Positions 42,966 through 51,360 of a stretch of 64,000 bases of DNA are shown here, in pieces. The first letter of the stretch is position 1. Each line of letters begins with the position of its first letter. Source of the DNA: CAYJLF01 sp964371055 (GTDB lineage Bacteria > Eisenbacteria > RBG-16-71-46 > CAIMUX01); assembly GCA_964371055.1 (NCBI GenBank), contig CAYJLF010000016.1, positions 87,761-151,760 on the forward strand, given 5' to 3'. The position numbers and the translations under genes were made by a program. The notes beneath the pieces were generated by a model that saw nothing but the letters and a program-made list of their open reading frames with translations, made no database searches and was not told the origin of the DNA.

Positions 42966-43580
42966 ATGCTCCAGGCCTCTCGCCGCAGACGACCGCTGTC
43001 GTTCTCGATGCTGGCCACGGCCGGTATCTGCGCCATCTTTGGGCCGGCGACGACTCGCGTCGATGCGTCCCCAACCCCGTTCGCGACTCCCGCCGCCGCC
43101 CAGGGATCGATCCTCGCGGCCGACCTCGGCGCGGCCCCACCGGAGTCCGGGGCCCGCGGTTCGCGCGGTGCAGAGGCCGATACGCTCGATCTGGCCGCCT
43201 ATCACGGAAAGGTCGTCTATCTCGACTTCTGGGCCTCCTGGTGCAAGCCGTGCCGCGCATCCTTCCCCTGGATGGCAGACATCCAGAAGCGCCTCGGCGA
43301 CCAGGGGCTGGCCGTCGTCACGGTCAACCTGGACAAGAAGCGGGAGGCCGCGGCGAAGTTCCTTCAGGAGTTCTCTCCGGACATCCACGTCCTGTACGAC
43401 CCCGAGGGGAAGCTGGCCTCGCTCCATGGGCTGAAGGCGATGCCGACATCCTGCCTTTACGGCCGGGACGGCACCCTGCGTGCCACCCACACGGGATTCT
43501 CGAAGGAGCAGGCTGCCGGGATCGAGAAGGAGATCCTGGGACTTCTCGGAGAGGAGGCTCCTGATGCCACGAAACCATGA
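42966..43580 (+). CDS. TlpA/ResA-like thioredoxin-fold protein
   Basis: Predicted 204-residue exported thiol-disulfide protein. ATG 42966 follows GAGGAGGGCGG. An Arg-rich N-terminus and hydrophobic core (LSFSMLATAGICAIFGPA) form the export signal. The thioredoxin fold begins KVVYLDFWASWCKPCRASFP, with the active site Cys93-Lys-Pro-Cys96, then VVTVNLDKKREAA, and the cis-Pro segment KAMPTSCLYGRDG. It overlaps the DUF4266 gene by 17 bases and heads a four-gene cassette, suggesting that it keeps Cys residues of a partner reduced or oxidised. Confidence 0.88.
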   Translation: MLQASRRRRPLSFSMLATAGICAIFGPATTRVDASPTPFATPAAAQGSILAADLGAAPPESGARGSRGAEADTLDLAAYHGKVVYLDFWASWCKPCRASFPWMADIQKRLGDQGLAVVTVNLDKKREAAAKFLQEFSPDIHVLYDPEGKLASLHGLKAMPTSCLYGRDGTLRATHTGFSKEQAAGIEKEILGLLGEEAPDATKP

Positions 43581-43839
43581 CTGCGCCGAGACGCGTGAGG
43601 CCGGCCGGCACCGTTACCTCCTCGCCGGCCTGGGTGTTCTGATGGTGGGGTGGGTCGTGTTCATGGGCGGGTGCGCGCATCTCGGCGTCCAACCGTGGGA
43701 GCGGGATCAACTGGCCCGCGAGGAAATGACCTTCGGATCGGATCCGGTGGAGTCCGGCCTGGACGACCACATCTATTTCAGCAAGGAGGCTTCGAGCGGG
43801 GGCCGGGGCTTCGGCGGCGGCGGGTGCGGTTGCAACTAG
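43564..43839 (+). CDS. DUF4266 small lipoprotein ending in a GGGGCGCN motif
   Basis: Predicted 91-residue protein. ATG 43564 lies inside the end of the thioredoxin gene and follows GGAGAGGAGG. The signal has GLGVLMVGWVVFMGGC with lipobox FMGGC. The mature part matches DUF4266: VQPWERDQLAREEM, DPVESGLDDHIYFSKEAS and the Gly-rich end GGRGFGGGGCGCN. The two Cys next to the C-terminus are striking: they are obvious substrates for the thioredoxin-like neighbour, or a metal or cofactor site. Function is unknown. Confidence 0.88.
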   Translation: MPRNHDCAETREAGRHRYLLAGLGVLMVGWVVFMGGCAHLGVQPWERDQLAREEMTFGSDPVESGLDDHIYFSKEASSGGRGFGGGGCGCN

Positions 43840-43880
43840 CGGCGCGAAACGATCCCCACCGGAAAGCAGGGAGAGCTGAA

Positions 43881-45170
43881 TTGGACGCACCCGGAACGAA
43901 GCCAACCCTCCGCGCTGCGCTCGCCGCGGCGGTCTGCACCCTGCTTGCGCCCGGCGCCCGGGCGGGACTGCCGCCGGTGGAGACACAATCGGCCGTCCTG
44001 ATCTACAGCGAGCCCGGCCGCGTGTCGGCCGTCGAGACCGTGGCTCGAACTTCGTTCGAACTGGCCGGCGATCGGCGTCTGGGAGTCCGGCTGGTCTTCG
44101 ACGCCCTGACCGGCGCCTCCGCCAACGGCGGGGTTCCATCCCGCCTGGCACAGACCTTCACCCGCCCCTCGGGTCGAGGCAGCTATGTCGTCCCGCCGGG
44201 AGATACTCCTCTGGACGACACCTTTCATGACACGAGGGTGGCCGGGAACGTCGACTATGACACGCCACTCGGCCGACTCGCCCGCATCGACCTGGGCGCC
44301 AACGTCTCCAGCGAGTTCGACTACCGGTCGATCGGACTGAGCGCGATCCTCTCGAAAGATCTCCATCTCCGGAACACGACGATCACCGCCGGGGTCTCGG
44401 GATCCTTCGACACCGTGAACCCGGTGGGAGGCGTACCGCAGCCGTTCGGCGCGATGAGAACCGCGGGACAACAGCCGATCCGGATCGGCGACACGCGAGA
44501 GAAGCGCATCCTCGACGTGCTGGCCGGAGTCACCCAGGTGATCGACCGATCGACCCTGATGCAGTTCAACTACTCCTACAGCCGGTCCAGCGGCTACCTC
44601 ACCGATCCATACAAGGTTCTCAGCGTGGTGGGCTCTCCCTCCGGATCCCGGAGCGGCCAGCCGATCGGCCTCGAGAACGACGGTTACCGGTACGAAAAGC
44701 GTCCCGATGCCAGGACCAAGCATGGCTTGTTCTGGGAAGGCCGTCACACGCCCGGGTCGGATGTCATCGGGCTCTCGTACCGCTTCCTCTGGGATGATTG
44801 GGGGGTGCGCTCCCACACCGTCGAAGGGCGCTACCGGTGGGCCGCCGGCGAGCACACCTACCTGGAGCCGCAGATGCGCTACTACCGTCAGACGGCCGCC
44901 GACTTCTACCGACACAGCCTCGTCGAGGGTGATCCCTTGCCGCGTCACGCCACGGCCGACTACCGGCTGGGAGAGATGGACACGATGACCCAAGGGGTGA
45001 AGATCGGCCGGGTGCTGGGCCGGAGCCAGGAAGCGGCGGTCCGGGTCCAGTACTACCGGCAATCTGGCAACGGTTCGCCTTCCGACGCGATCGGAGACGA
45101 GCGCCAGTTCGACCTCTTCCCGACGGTCGGTGCCTGGATCGGCCAGATCTCCTACAACATCTCGTTCTGA
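43881..45170 (+). CDS. DUF3570 outer-membrane beta-barrel protein
   Basis: Predicted 429-residue exported protein. TTG 43881 follows GGGAGAG (43869-43875) with suitable spacing; no ATG gives a proper signal peptide. The signal is TLRAALAAAVCTLLAPGARAG. The body consists of alternating amphipathic strands (RVSAVETVARTSFELAGDRRL, QFNYSYSRSSGYLTDPYKVLSVV, YRYEKRPDARTKHGLFW) and ends with the strand QISYNISF closing on Phe. DUF3570 proteins usually accompany DUF4266 and ApbE genes. A transport or assembly role at the outer membrane is inferred. Confidence 0.85.
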   Translation: MDAPGTKPTLRAALAAAVCTLLAPGARAGLPPVETQSAVLIYSEPGRVSAVETVARTSFELAGDRRLGVRLVFDALTGASANGGVPSRLAQTFTRPSGRGSYVVPPGDTPLDDTFHDTRVAGNVDYDTPLGRLARIDLGANVSSEFDYRSIGLSAILSKDLHLRNTTITAGVSGSFDTVNPVGGVPQPFGAMRTAGQQPIRIGDTREKRILDVLAGVTQVIDRSTLMQFNYSYSRSSGYLTDPYKVLSVVGSPSGSRSGQPIGLENDGYRYEKRPDARTKHGLFWEGRHTPGSDVIGLSYRFLWDDWGVRSHTVEGRYRWAAGEHTYLEPQMRYYRQTAADFYRHSLVEGDPLPRHATADYRLGEMDTMTQGVKIGRVLGRSQEAAVRVQYYRQSGNGSPSDAIGDERQFDLFPTVGAWIGQISYNISF

Positions 45171-45210
45171 CTCCGGGAGGATGGCGCGCGGCCGTCCGGA
45201 GAACGCATCG

Positions 45211-46155
45211 ATGAAGAACAGGCGGCAGGCGGCTCCGGCTCAGGGACGATCCGGAAGGCGGGCCGCGCCGATCGCTTCCTCGCTGACGAGGGACGGCGAT
45301 CACTGGAAGGGTTCGTTCTCGGCCATGGCCAGCCCGTGCGAGCTGTTGCTCGATCCGATTCCGTTCGGCGAAGCCCAGCGCCTTCTTCGCCTCGTCTCCC
45401 GCGAGGTCTGGAGGATCGAGCGGAAGTTCAGCCGCTATCGAAGGGATAGCGTCCTGGGGCGCCTCCATGCCGCCGCCGGCGTACCCTTCGAGGTGGACGA
45501 CGAGACCGCAGGCCTGCTTGACTTCGCGACGCAATGCTGGTCCCTGAGCGGCGGGCTCTTCGACATCACGTCGGGGGTCCTGCGCCGCGCCTGGAGTTTC
45601 GACGGCAGCGACCGGATCCCTACGTCCGCCCAGATCCGGAACCTCCTTCCCTTCGTCGGCTGGTCGAAGGTCGAGTGGACGCGGCCCCGTCTCCGCCTCC
45701 CCGCCGGGATGGAGATCGACCTCGGGGGCCTGGGCAAGGAGTACGCCGTCGACCGGGCCGCCGACATGGCACGAGCAGAAACCAATGCCTCCTTCCTGCT
45801 CAATCTGGGTGGCGACCTGACGGCGTCGGGCCCTCGCGCTGACGGGTGGCCGTGGCGCGTCGGCATCGAGGATCCAGCCGCTCCCGACCGGGCGACGCGG
45901 TTGATCGAGATCCGGGGCGGCGCTCTGGCCACCAGCGGGGACAGCCGCCGGTATCTTCTCAAAGACGGGGTGCGCTACTCGCACATCCTGAGTCCGGTCA
46001 CCGGCTGGCCCATTCCGGACGCGCCCCGATCGGTCACGGTCGCGGCCCCGCGCTGTACCGAAGCAGGGATGCTCGCGACTCTCGCGCTGCTTCAGGGGTC
46101 CCGCGCGGAGGAGTTTCTCGAGTCCGGGGGGACGCAGTCATGGTGCGTGCGGTGA
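45211..46155 (+). CDS. apbE: FAD:protein FMN transferase (ApbE family)
   Basis: Predicted 314-residue enzyme that in its family attaches FMN from FAD to Ser/Thr of target proteins. ATG 45211 follows CCGGAG; ATG 45181 directly abuts a GGGAGG box. Family blocks: IERKFSRYRRDSVLGRLHAA, TQCWSLSGGLFDITSGVLRRAW, EIDLGGLGKEYAVDRAAD, SFLLNLGGDLTASG, ALATSGDSRRYLL and YSHILSPVTGWPI. No clear signal peptide or lipobox is seen, although ApbE is usually periplasmic. It is the last gene of the thioredoxin-DUF4266-DUF3570 cassette. Confidence 0.9.
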   Translation: MKNRRQAAPAQGRSGRRAAPIASSLTRDGDHWKGSFSAMASPCELLLDPIPFGEAQRLLRLVSREVWRIERKFSRYRRDSVLGRLHAAAGVPFEVDDETAGLLDFATQCWSLSGGLFDITSGVLRRAWSFDGSDRIPTSAQIRNLLPFVGWSKVEWTRPRLRLPAGMEIDLGGLGKEYAVDRAADMARAETNASFLLNLGGDLTASGPRADGWPWRVGIEDPAAPDRATRLIEIRGGALATSGDSRRYLLKDGVRYSHILSPVTGWPIPDAPRSVTVAAPRCTEAGMLATLALLQGSRAEEFLESGGTQSWCVR

Positions 46156-46210
46156 GTCCGCCCGCCGCGCCGGCGATCACCCATCGCGCTCCCCTTCATC
46201 ACCTCGGACG

Positions 46211-47776
46211 CTACCGATACCGCCACAGAATCAGCGCGTTCTCCTCCGCGGGGGCCAGGGCCGCCGGGCTGGACCGGATCCGTCGCCGCGCGACTTCGTC
46301 CTCGCGTCGCAGGACGATCTCTCCCGCCACCCGCCACTCCGGGTAGTACCAGATTCGCATCCGCCGCTCCGTGTAGCTTCCCTCGATGAGGTCGGGACGC
46401 CCGTACGTGTACTGGTCGAAGAGATAGCCGATGCGCCGCGCTCGGAGATACTCCTCGAGTCGACCGGCGCGGAGCGCCTCCTGGTAGCGATAGTTGTTGA
46501 TCAACCCATCCAGGTTTATGACCTGCCGGCCGCTGAACCAGGCGAAGACCCCGGAGTCGGTCATGCCGAAGACGGCATCGGAGGGAAGATGATCACGCGC
46601 CCACTCGGCGATCTGTCGTGCGGCATCGAGATGGCGGTCGTCGCGTCGCGACAGGGACCAGGCCTGCACCGTGATCGCCGCGACCAATCCCAGCAGCACG
46701 ACACCGGAGCGCAGGAAGGACGGCGACGCGCGCCGGACGACAAGCCGACGCCGGGGGTCGATCCAGCGGTGGAACGCATGGTCCAGGAACCACGGCACGC
46801 CCAGGAGCGCGAGCGGGACCAGATGCACGAAGTGCCAGCGGTCCACTCCCCAGTTCATGAAAAGGAGTGTCCAGGCGAGGTGGAGCAGTCCGCCGAGCCC
46901 CAGCCACCCCATCACCCGGACCCAACGGGACGCGGACGGGCGCAGGGAGGCGAGGAAGAAGAGCCCGCCGAAGAGGCCGAGGGCCGTGAATTCCTTGAAC
47001 TCGAGCAGATAGGCGAGATGCAGCTTCGGGTGGGGAAAGGTCGACTTCACCGCTCCCGAGACCGGCTGCAGGTGGCCGAAGGTGACCAGGTTCCAGACGA
47101 GATAGGGGGTGACGATCACCGCGCAAGCCAGACCTCCGAGCAGCACGGATCGCCAGGCACGACGCCACAGACCGAGCACACCCCAGGCCACGACCAGAAA
47201 GACGGTGTCCAGGCGCGCCAGGCAGGCCGCCCCCAGCAGCAGCCCGATCGCGATCGAACGCCTCGCCCCCGGCGGGCGTTCGATGGCTGGCTCAGCCTCG
47301 GTCTCGGAGCGCAGCATCTGACGGACCAGGACGAGAAGGAGGAGGAGCAGGAGTCCCGATTCGAGCAAACTGACCGTCAGCCCGAAGAAGCGCGGCCAGG
47401 CGAGGATCAGGATCCCGACCTGCGCGGCCCACTCTCCCCGCTCCCGTGCCAGCAGGGTTCGCACCTGAAACAGCACGCCGAGGCCGAGCAGTCCCGAGAG
47501 GAGCAGGGCAACCCGCAACGTCGCCTCCGGGGCGCCTCCCGTGATCCACTGGCACGGTACGAGGCAGAGCATCCAGAGGGGGTGGTACCCGTTGGTCGGC
47601 TCGGAGAGATCGAACGTGGAACCGAGCCCGCGGGCGACGTTTCGGGCCACCTGCAGGTAATAGAACGAGTCATCCAAGAGACCGTTGACGATCGCCGGCA
47701 GGCCGGCCCCGAGCGCGAGCCAGAGATACCAGGCGGCATAGGCCGAGAGGAGAAGCCAGGTCAGGCGCCGCGACAT
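46211..47776 (-). CDS. Polytopic membrane glycosyltransferase, GT39/ArnT-like
   Basis: Predicted 521-residue membrane protein with about ten hydrophobic segments. The first periplasmic loop, LLDDSFYYLQVARNVARGLG followed by STFDLSEPTNGYHPLWM, carries the acidic pair and Y-H-P-L-W motif of GT-C type enzymes that use polyprenyl-phosphate sugars. The C-terminal soluble part includes SDAVFGMTDSGVFAWFSGRQ and VINLDGLINNY. It probably glycosylates a lipid or protein on the outer face of the inner membrane. ATG 47776 follows GGGTGAG. It is convergent with the ApbE gene. Confidence 0.75.
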   Translation of the reverse strand: MSRRLTWLLLSAYAAWYLWLALGAGLPAIVNGLLDDSFYYLQVARNVARGLGSTFDLSEPTNGYHPLWMLCLVPCQWITGGAPEATLRVALLLSGLLGLGVLFQVRTLLARERGEWAAQVGILILAWPRFFGLTVSLLESGLLLLLLLVLVRQMLRSETEAEPAIERPPGARRSIAIGLLLGAACLARLDTVFLVVAWGVLGLWRRAWRSVLLGGLACAVIVTPYLVWNLVTFGHLQPVSGAVKSTFPHPKLHLAYLLEFKEFTALGLFGGLFFLASLRPSASRWVRVMGWLGLGGLLHLAWTLLFMNWGVDRWHFVHLVPLALLGVPWFLDHAFHRWIDPRRRLVVRRASPSFLRSGVVLLGLVAAITVQAWSLSRRDDRHLDAARQIAEWARDHLPSDAVFGMTDSGVFAWFSGRQVINLDGLINNYRYQEALRAGRLEEYLRARRIGYLFDQYTYGRPDLIEGSYTERRMRIWYYPEWRVAGEIVLRREDEVARRRIRSSPAALAPAEENALILWRYR

Positions 47777-47820
47777 CGCTCACCCAGACGGTAAAAACGC
47801 CGGTCTTCCCCGAAGTCAGA

Positions 47821-47844
47821 GGGATCGGGACATGGCCCGATCCC
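47821..47844 (-). terminator. Hairpin after the dehydrogenase gene
   Basis: GGGATCGGG (47821-47829) pairs perfectly with CCCGATCCC (47836-47844) across a six-base loop. It lies about 35 bases past the stop of the minus-strand dehydrogenase gene and before the glycosyltransferase start. No T-run follows. Confidence 0.5.
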
Positions 47845-47878
47845 CCTTGCCCTGAACCGACTCAACGCGACCACTCCG

Positions 47879-49057
47879 TCACAGGCGGGAGATGATCGCG
47901 TCGGTCATCTGCGTGGTGTTGGCCGCGCCGTGCGCGAAGACATCGGGACCGCCCTTCAGGTGCATCATGTCATAAGTCCGCACCTTCCCCTCGGCGATGA
48001 CCGAGGCGACCGCCCGCTTGATGCGGGCCGCCCCCGCCTCTTCCCCGACATGCTCGAGCATCATCGCCGCCGACAGGATCATCGCGATCGGGTTGACGAT
48101 CGAAGGGGAGAGCATCTCGTACTTCGGCGCGGAGCCGTGGGTCGGCTCGAACACCGCCACGTCTCTCCCGATATTGGCGCTGGCGGCGAAGCCGAGTCCG
48201 CCCACGAGACCCGCGAACCCGTCGCTGACGATGTCACCGAACATGTTGCCGGCCACGATGACGTTGTAGTCCTCCGGATTCTTGGTCAGCCACATCATCA
48301 TCGCGTCAATGTTCGTGTCCCAGACCGCGATCCCGGGGAAGTCAGCGGCGATCTTCCTCGCCTCGGAGAGCATCATGCCCGACGTCTCCCGGATCACGTT
48401 CGGCTTCTCGCAGACCGTGACGGCCTTGAAGCCGCGCTTCTTCGCATATTCGAACGCGGCTCGCACGATGCGCCGGCAGGCGCCGCGGCTCATGATCCGG
48501 CAGCTGATCGCAAGGTCCTCTCCCGGAACGGCGGCGAAGTTCTTCATCGCCGCATGGGTGTTCAGAGCGTCGCGGACCTGGGCCGGAGGGTTGGTCCACT
48601 CGACGCCGCTATAGAGGCACTCGGTGTTCTGCCGGAAGATCGTGGCGTCGATCCCGGGCTCCACGAAACCGTCCCCGTGGCGGCGGATGAAGTTCAGTGG
48701 ATTCTTCGGAAAGCTGACGCAGGGCCGCACGCTGATGTCGAGATCGAAGAGCTGCCGCATCCGTACGATCGGGCTGCGGTAGACATGCCCTTTCCCCTTC
48801 AGCCCGGCCGCCAGTTCGGCCTCGGCCTTGTCCTTCGGCTTGCTCGTGATGGCGCCGAAGAGGGCCAGCTTGTGCTGCTTGAGCAGATCGACCGTGCGGT
48901 CGGGAAGCGCGTTCGCCTCCGAGCACCAGAACTCCCAGCCGATGTCGGCGTGAACGTACTCCGCCTCGAACCCGACCGCCTCGAGGACCCGCACCGCCTC
49001 CGGAAGAACCACCTTGCCGATGCCGTCGCCCGGCATCGACACCACTGACCGCTTCAT
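47879..49057 (-). CDS. Isocitrate/isopropylmalate family dehydrogenase
   Basis: Predicted 392-residue cytoplasmic oxidative decarboxylase. ATG 49057 follows GGGGAGAGG. Family features: VVSMPGDGIGKVVLPEAVRVL at the N-terminus, LFDLDISVRPCVSFP (substrate-binding Arg region), RQNTECLYSGVEW, KPNVIRETSGMML, the metal-binding AVWDTNIDAMMMWL, VAGNMFGDIVSDGFAGLVGG, and the cofactor loop EPTHGSAPKY. Length and motifs fit the beta-decarboxylating dehydrogenases. I cannot decide between isocitrate, 3-isopropylmalate and homoisocitrate as substrate; no leucine or TCA genes are adjacent. Confidence 0.87.
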   Translation of the reverse strand: MKRSVVSMPGDGIGKVVLPEAVRVLEAVGFEAEYVHADIGWEFWCSEANALPDRTVDLLKQHKLALFGAITSKPKDKAEAELAAGLKGKGHVYRSPIVRMRQLFDLDISVRPCVSFPKNPLNFIRRHGDGFVEPGIDATIFRQNTECLYSGVEWTNPPAQVRDALNTHAAMKNFAAVPGEDLAISCRIMSRGACRRIVRAAFEYAKKRGFKAVTVCEKPNVIRETSGMMLSEARKIAADFPGIAVWDTNIDAMMMWLTKNPEDYNVIVAGNMFGDIVSDGFAGLVGGLGFAASANIGRDVAVFEPTHGSAPKYEMLSPSIVNPIAMILSAAMMLEHVGEEAGAARIKRAVASVIAEGKVRTYDMMHLKGGPDVFAHGAANTTQMTDAIISRL

Positions 49058-49268
49058 GACCTCTCCCCTCCTGCCCCCCCGCATCCGCGGATGAATCGTG
49101 ATCGATGCCGACCATCGGGCGGACCGCCGCGCGGGCGCGAGCGCCTCGCTGGGTGCGCCCGGCCGGCGGAACCGCTCCCGGCGGACAGTCTCCCCGATGC
49201 TCCCCGCCAACCGCAACGGAATCCGGCCGGGACATCCGCCCGCGACACCGGGCTTCCCGCCGCCGATC

Positions 49269-49288
49269 CGGCCGGCCCGTGCGGGCCG
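49269..49288 (-). terminator. Hairpin just after the aldo/keto reductase gene
   Basis: GCCGGCCC (49269-49276) pairs perfectly with GGGCCGGC (49281-49288) across loop GTGC. It begins four bases past the stop of the minus-strand reductase gene. No T-run follows. Confidence 0.55.
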
Positions 49289-49292
49289 GCGT

Positions 49293-50408
49293 TCACTTCT
49301 CGAGCAGGCGGAGGAACTCGGACACCGGCAGGGGCGGAACGGCCGCGAGAGCCGCGTTCTCGACCACGTGGGCGGCCGACCGCATCCCGACCAGCGGAGC
49401 GAACACCCCCGGCGTCGAACGCACGAAGTGGATGGCCCGCTGGGCCGCGGTCGATAGTCCCGGCATCAAGGCGGCAAAGGAGGGCGGCACGTGAGGGAGG
49501 AGCTGCGTCTGCAGCAGCGGCACGCTGGTGACCACCATCAACCCGAGACGGGACGCCGCCTCGAGAAGCGTGACCCGGCCCCCCTCCAGCCCCTGGGTCG
49601 GCGTGTTCAGCGCCTCCGGCATCCCCAGGTTGTACGGCAGCTGGATCACGCGGAACCGATGGGACTCGCCGGCCACGGCGCGGGCGCTCTGGACGAGCCG
49701 TTCCAGCGACAGGTGGTTGGGCGCCTCCGGCGGGACGCGGAATCCGTTCCAGGTCGCCACTCCGTAGCACCCGATCTCTCCGTCCGCCGCCACCTGTTCC
49801 AGCGCCGCGAAGGCCGTCTGAACGCGGAGGTAGAACTCTTCCGGCGCGACTTCGTCCAGCTGCTGTTCGACATTGTGAAGGAAGTAGACATCGACTCCCT
49901 CGAAGCCGAAGTTCTCCCGGCTCCTTCGGAGCTGATCGACGAGGAACCGCGGCGCGATGCAGTGGCTCCCGGCCACCAGTTGCTCCGGCTGGATGATCCC
50001 CGAATCGAGGTAGGTGCGGCGCAGGTATTCGCTGACGCTGGACGGCACCTCCCCGTCGAAGGGGAGGTACCCCCCCTTGCTCATGACCAGGAGTTCGTCG
50101 CGCGCGGCCTCGCCCCGGCCGATGAGCGCGCGGATTCCCTCGCCGAGAGCGCGCTCGCTCCTCATGTGACGATAGTTGATGGCGCAGTCGACGAGGTTGA
50201 TACCGCGCCGCACCGCCTCCTGGACCGCCTCGGAGTACTGGGCGTCGGCCTCGGCCGTCGCGGGTCCGGTGTAGGAACCGAGGCCGATCGACGCGACCTG
50301 CAGCGGCTCCATCGACGTCCTGAACTCACGGAAGTGCCCCGGAGCTGATGCGGTCGCCAGCCGTTCCGCGTAACGCCGGGTTCCTGCGCCTGATGCAAGC
50401 TTGGACAC
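49293..50408 (-). CDS. Aldo/keto reductase family oxidoreductase
   Basis: Predicted 371-residue NAD(P)H-dependent oxidoreductase. GTG 50408 follows GAGGAGG. The TIM-barrel begins near residue 40 with VASIGLGSYTG. The catalytic tetrad is visible as Asp and Tyr in NLVDCAINYRHMRSERALGE, Lys in LLVMSKGGYLP, and His in DVYFLHNVE. QLPYNLGMPEALNT and FVRSTPGVFAPLVGMRSAAHV form the rest of the cofactor site. A long loop of about 40 residues follows the Lys strand. The substrate is unknown; the gene is not in an obvious pathway cluster. Confidence 0.88.
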   Translation of the reverse strand: MSKLASGAGTRRYAERLATASAPGHFREFRTSMEPLQVASIGLGSYTGPATAEADAQYSEAVQEAVRRGINLVDCAINYRHMRSERALGEGIRALIGRGEAARDELLVMSKGGYLPFDGEVPSSVSEYLRRTYLDSGIIQPEQLVAGSHCIAPRFLVDQLRRSRENFGFEGVDVYFLHNVEQQLDEVAPEEFYLRVQTAFAALEQVAADGEIGCYGVATWNGFRVPPEAPNHLSLERLVQSARAVAGESHRFRVIQLPYNLGMPEALNTPTQGLEGGRVTLLEAASRLGLMVVTSVPLLQTQLLPHVPPSFAALMPGLSTAAQRAIHFVRSTPGVFAPLVGMRSAAHVVENAALAAVPPLPVSEFLRLLEK

Positions 50409-50561
50409 GCAGACCTCCTCGTGTCGGGGTTGGATGCGATTATTCCAGCCGCCCGCGGCGACGGCAACCCTCTCGCGGCGGGGTCGCGTTCCGGACGAGA
50501 GACACGGGAGAGGCACGAGAGGTGGTCAGCGCCACGCGACGCCGTGAATCAGGCAGGGCCT

Positions 50562-50619
50562 GCGTCCGGCAAGGACGCAAACGGCGTCCGCGTTCCGGTG
50601 AGTCGGAACACGGCGCCGT
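50562..50619 (-). promoter_or_regulatory. Cluster of alternative hairpins upstream of the reductase gene
   Basis: GCGTCC (50562-50567), GGACGC (50573-50578) and GCGTCC (50584-50589) allow the central segment to pair with either flank, so two hairpins exclude each other. GTTCCG (50592-50597) / CGGAAC (50604-50609) and the palindrome ACGGCGCCGT (50610-50619) lie beside them. On the minus strand the block sits 150-210 bases before the reductase start and just past the KH gene stop. It could be a leader switch, an attenuator or the KH terminator. Confidence 0.35.
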
Positions 50620-50654
50620 TGGGTGGTCGTCGACCGCGGCCTGAACCTGGGCGG

Positions 50655-50999
50655 TCAGATCGGGCGGCGCGCGGCCGGGGGAAGTTCCCCTTCCCGGGGT
50701 CGGTCGAACACGACGATCTGGCACTCCACGCCATGCTTGGCCGCGACCGCCTGGGCGATCGCTTGAAGCGCGTGAATGTTCCGGCCGGCCCGTCCGATGA
50801 TCTGTCCAACCTCAGGAGGCACCGCGGTGATCTCAATGACAATAGCCCGTTCGCCGGACACCCGGTTGACCCGGACGAGCTCCGGGCGATCCACCAGGGC
50901 AACGACGACGCGCTGAACCAGTTCCAGGACGGCGGCCTGGGCCTCCTCGTGCAGGGATGTCAACTCTCGATCCTCCCCTTCACTGCACCCGTGGACCAT
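50655..50999 (-). CDS. KH-domain RNA-binding protein, KhpA-like
   Basis: Predicted 114-residue protein. The C-terminal 78 residues match KhpA (YlqC): VLELVQRVVVALVDRPELVR, VIEITAVPPEVGQIIGRAGR with the G-x-x-G loop IIGRAGRN, and IHALQAIAQAVAAKHGVECQ. KhpA acts with KhpB as a small-RNA/mRNA-binding complex and is normally about 75-80 residues. The start is uncertain: ATG 50999 gives a 30-residue extension, ATG 51128 a longer one, and a GAGGAGG box inside the frame suggests an even later start. It is usually encoded with rpsP and rimM, which are not here. Confidence 0.75.
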   Translation of the reverse strand: MVHGCSEGEDRELTSLHEEAQAAVLELVQRVVVALVDRPELVRVNRVSGERAIVIEITAVPPEVGQIIGRAGRNIHALQAIAQAVAAKHGVECQIVVFDRPREGELPPAARRPI

Positions 51000-51360
51000 C
51001 TCGGTCAGGGGTTCGCCTGCACGCACTCCGGCCGCCACTCGGACCTGCCGGGTCCGTAGCGCCGCCGATTGGTGAGCCGAAGCGCCCATCCCAACCTCGA
51101 CACCCCCAGAGTCGCGCTGCTGGGTCATTATCCATAGCCCCGCGCGCGATGCAACTACCAAGCTGCGACCGGCGCGCGGGCGCCGGATCGCCTCGGACCC
51201 GGCATGATGGGTGAGCATAGTCCTTATTACCTGGTCGGGAAATTCCTGATTTTCTCTCCAGACGGTCCGTGGCCGACCTCTCACCCGGGGAGATTGGACC
51301 CGGGGTTCCCCGTTGCGAGGCCCCCGCGGATCTGCGAACGTGCGGCCGGAGGCTGACATC

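Noticed and set aside
50573..50581. GGACGCAAA resembling part of a c-di-GMP riboswitch
   Set aside because: The rest of the GEMM consensus (GGGCAAAC, GNRA loop contact, receptor) is missing, and the string lies on the strand opposite the adjacent genes.
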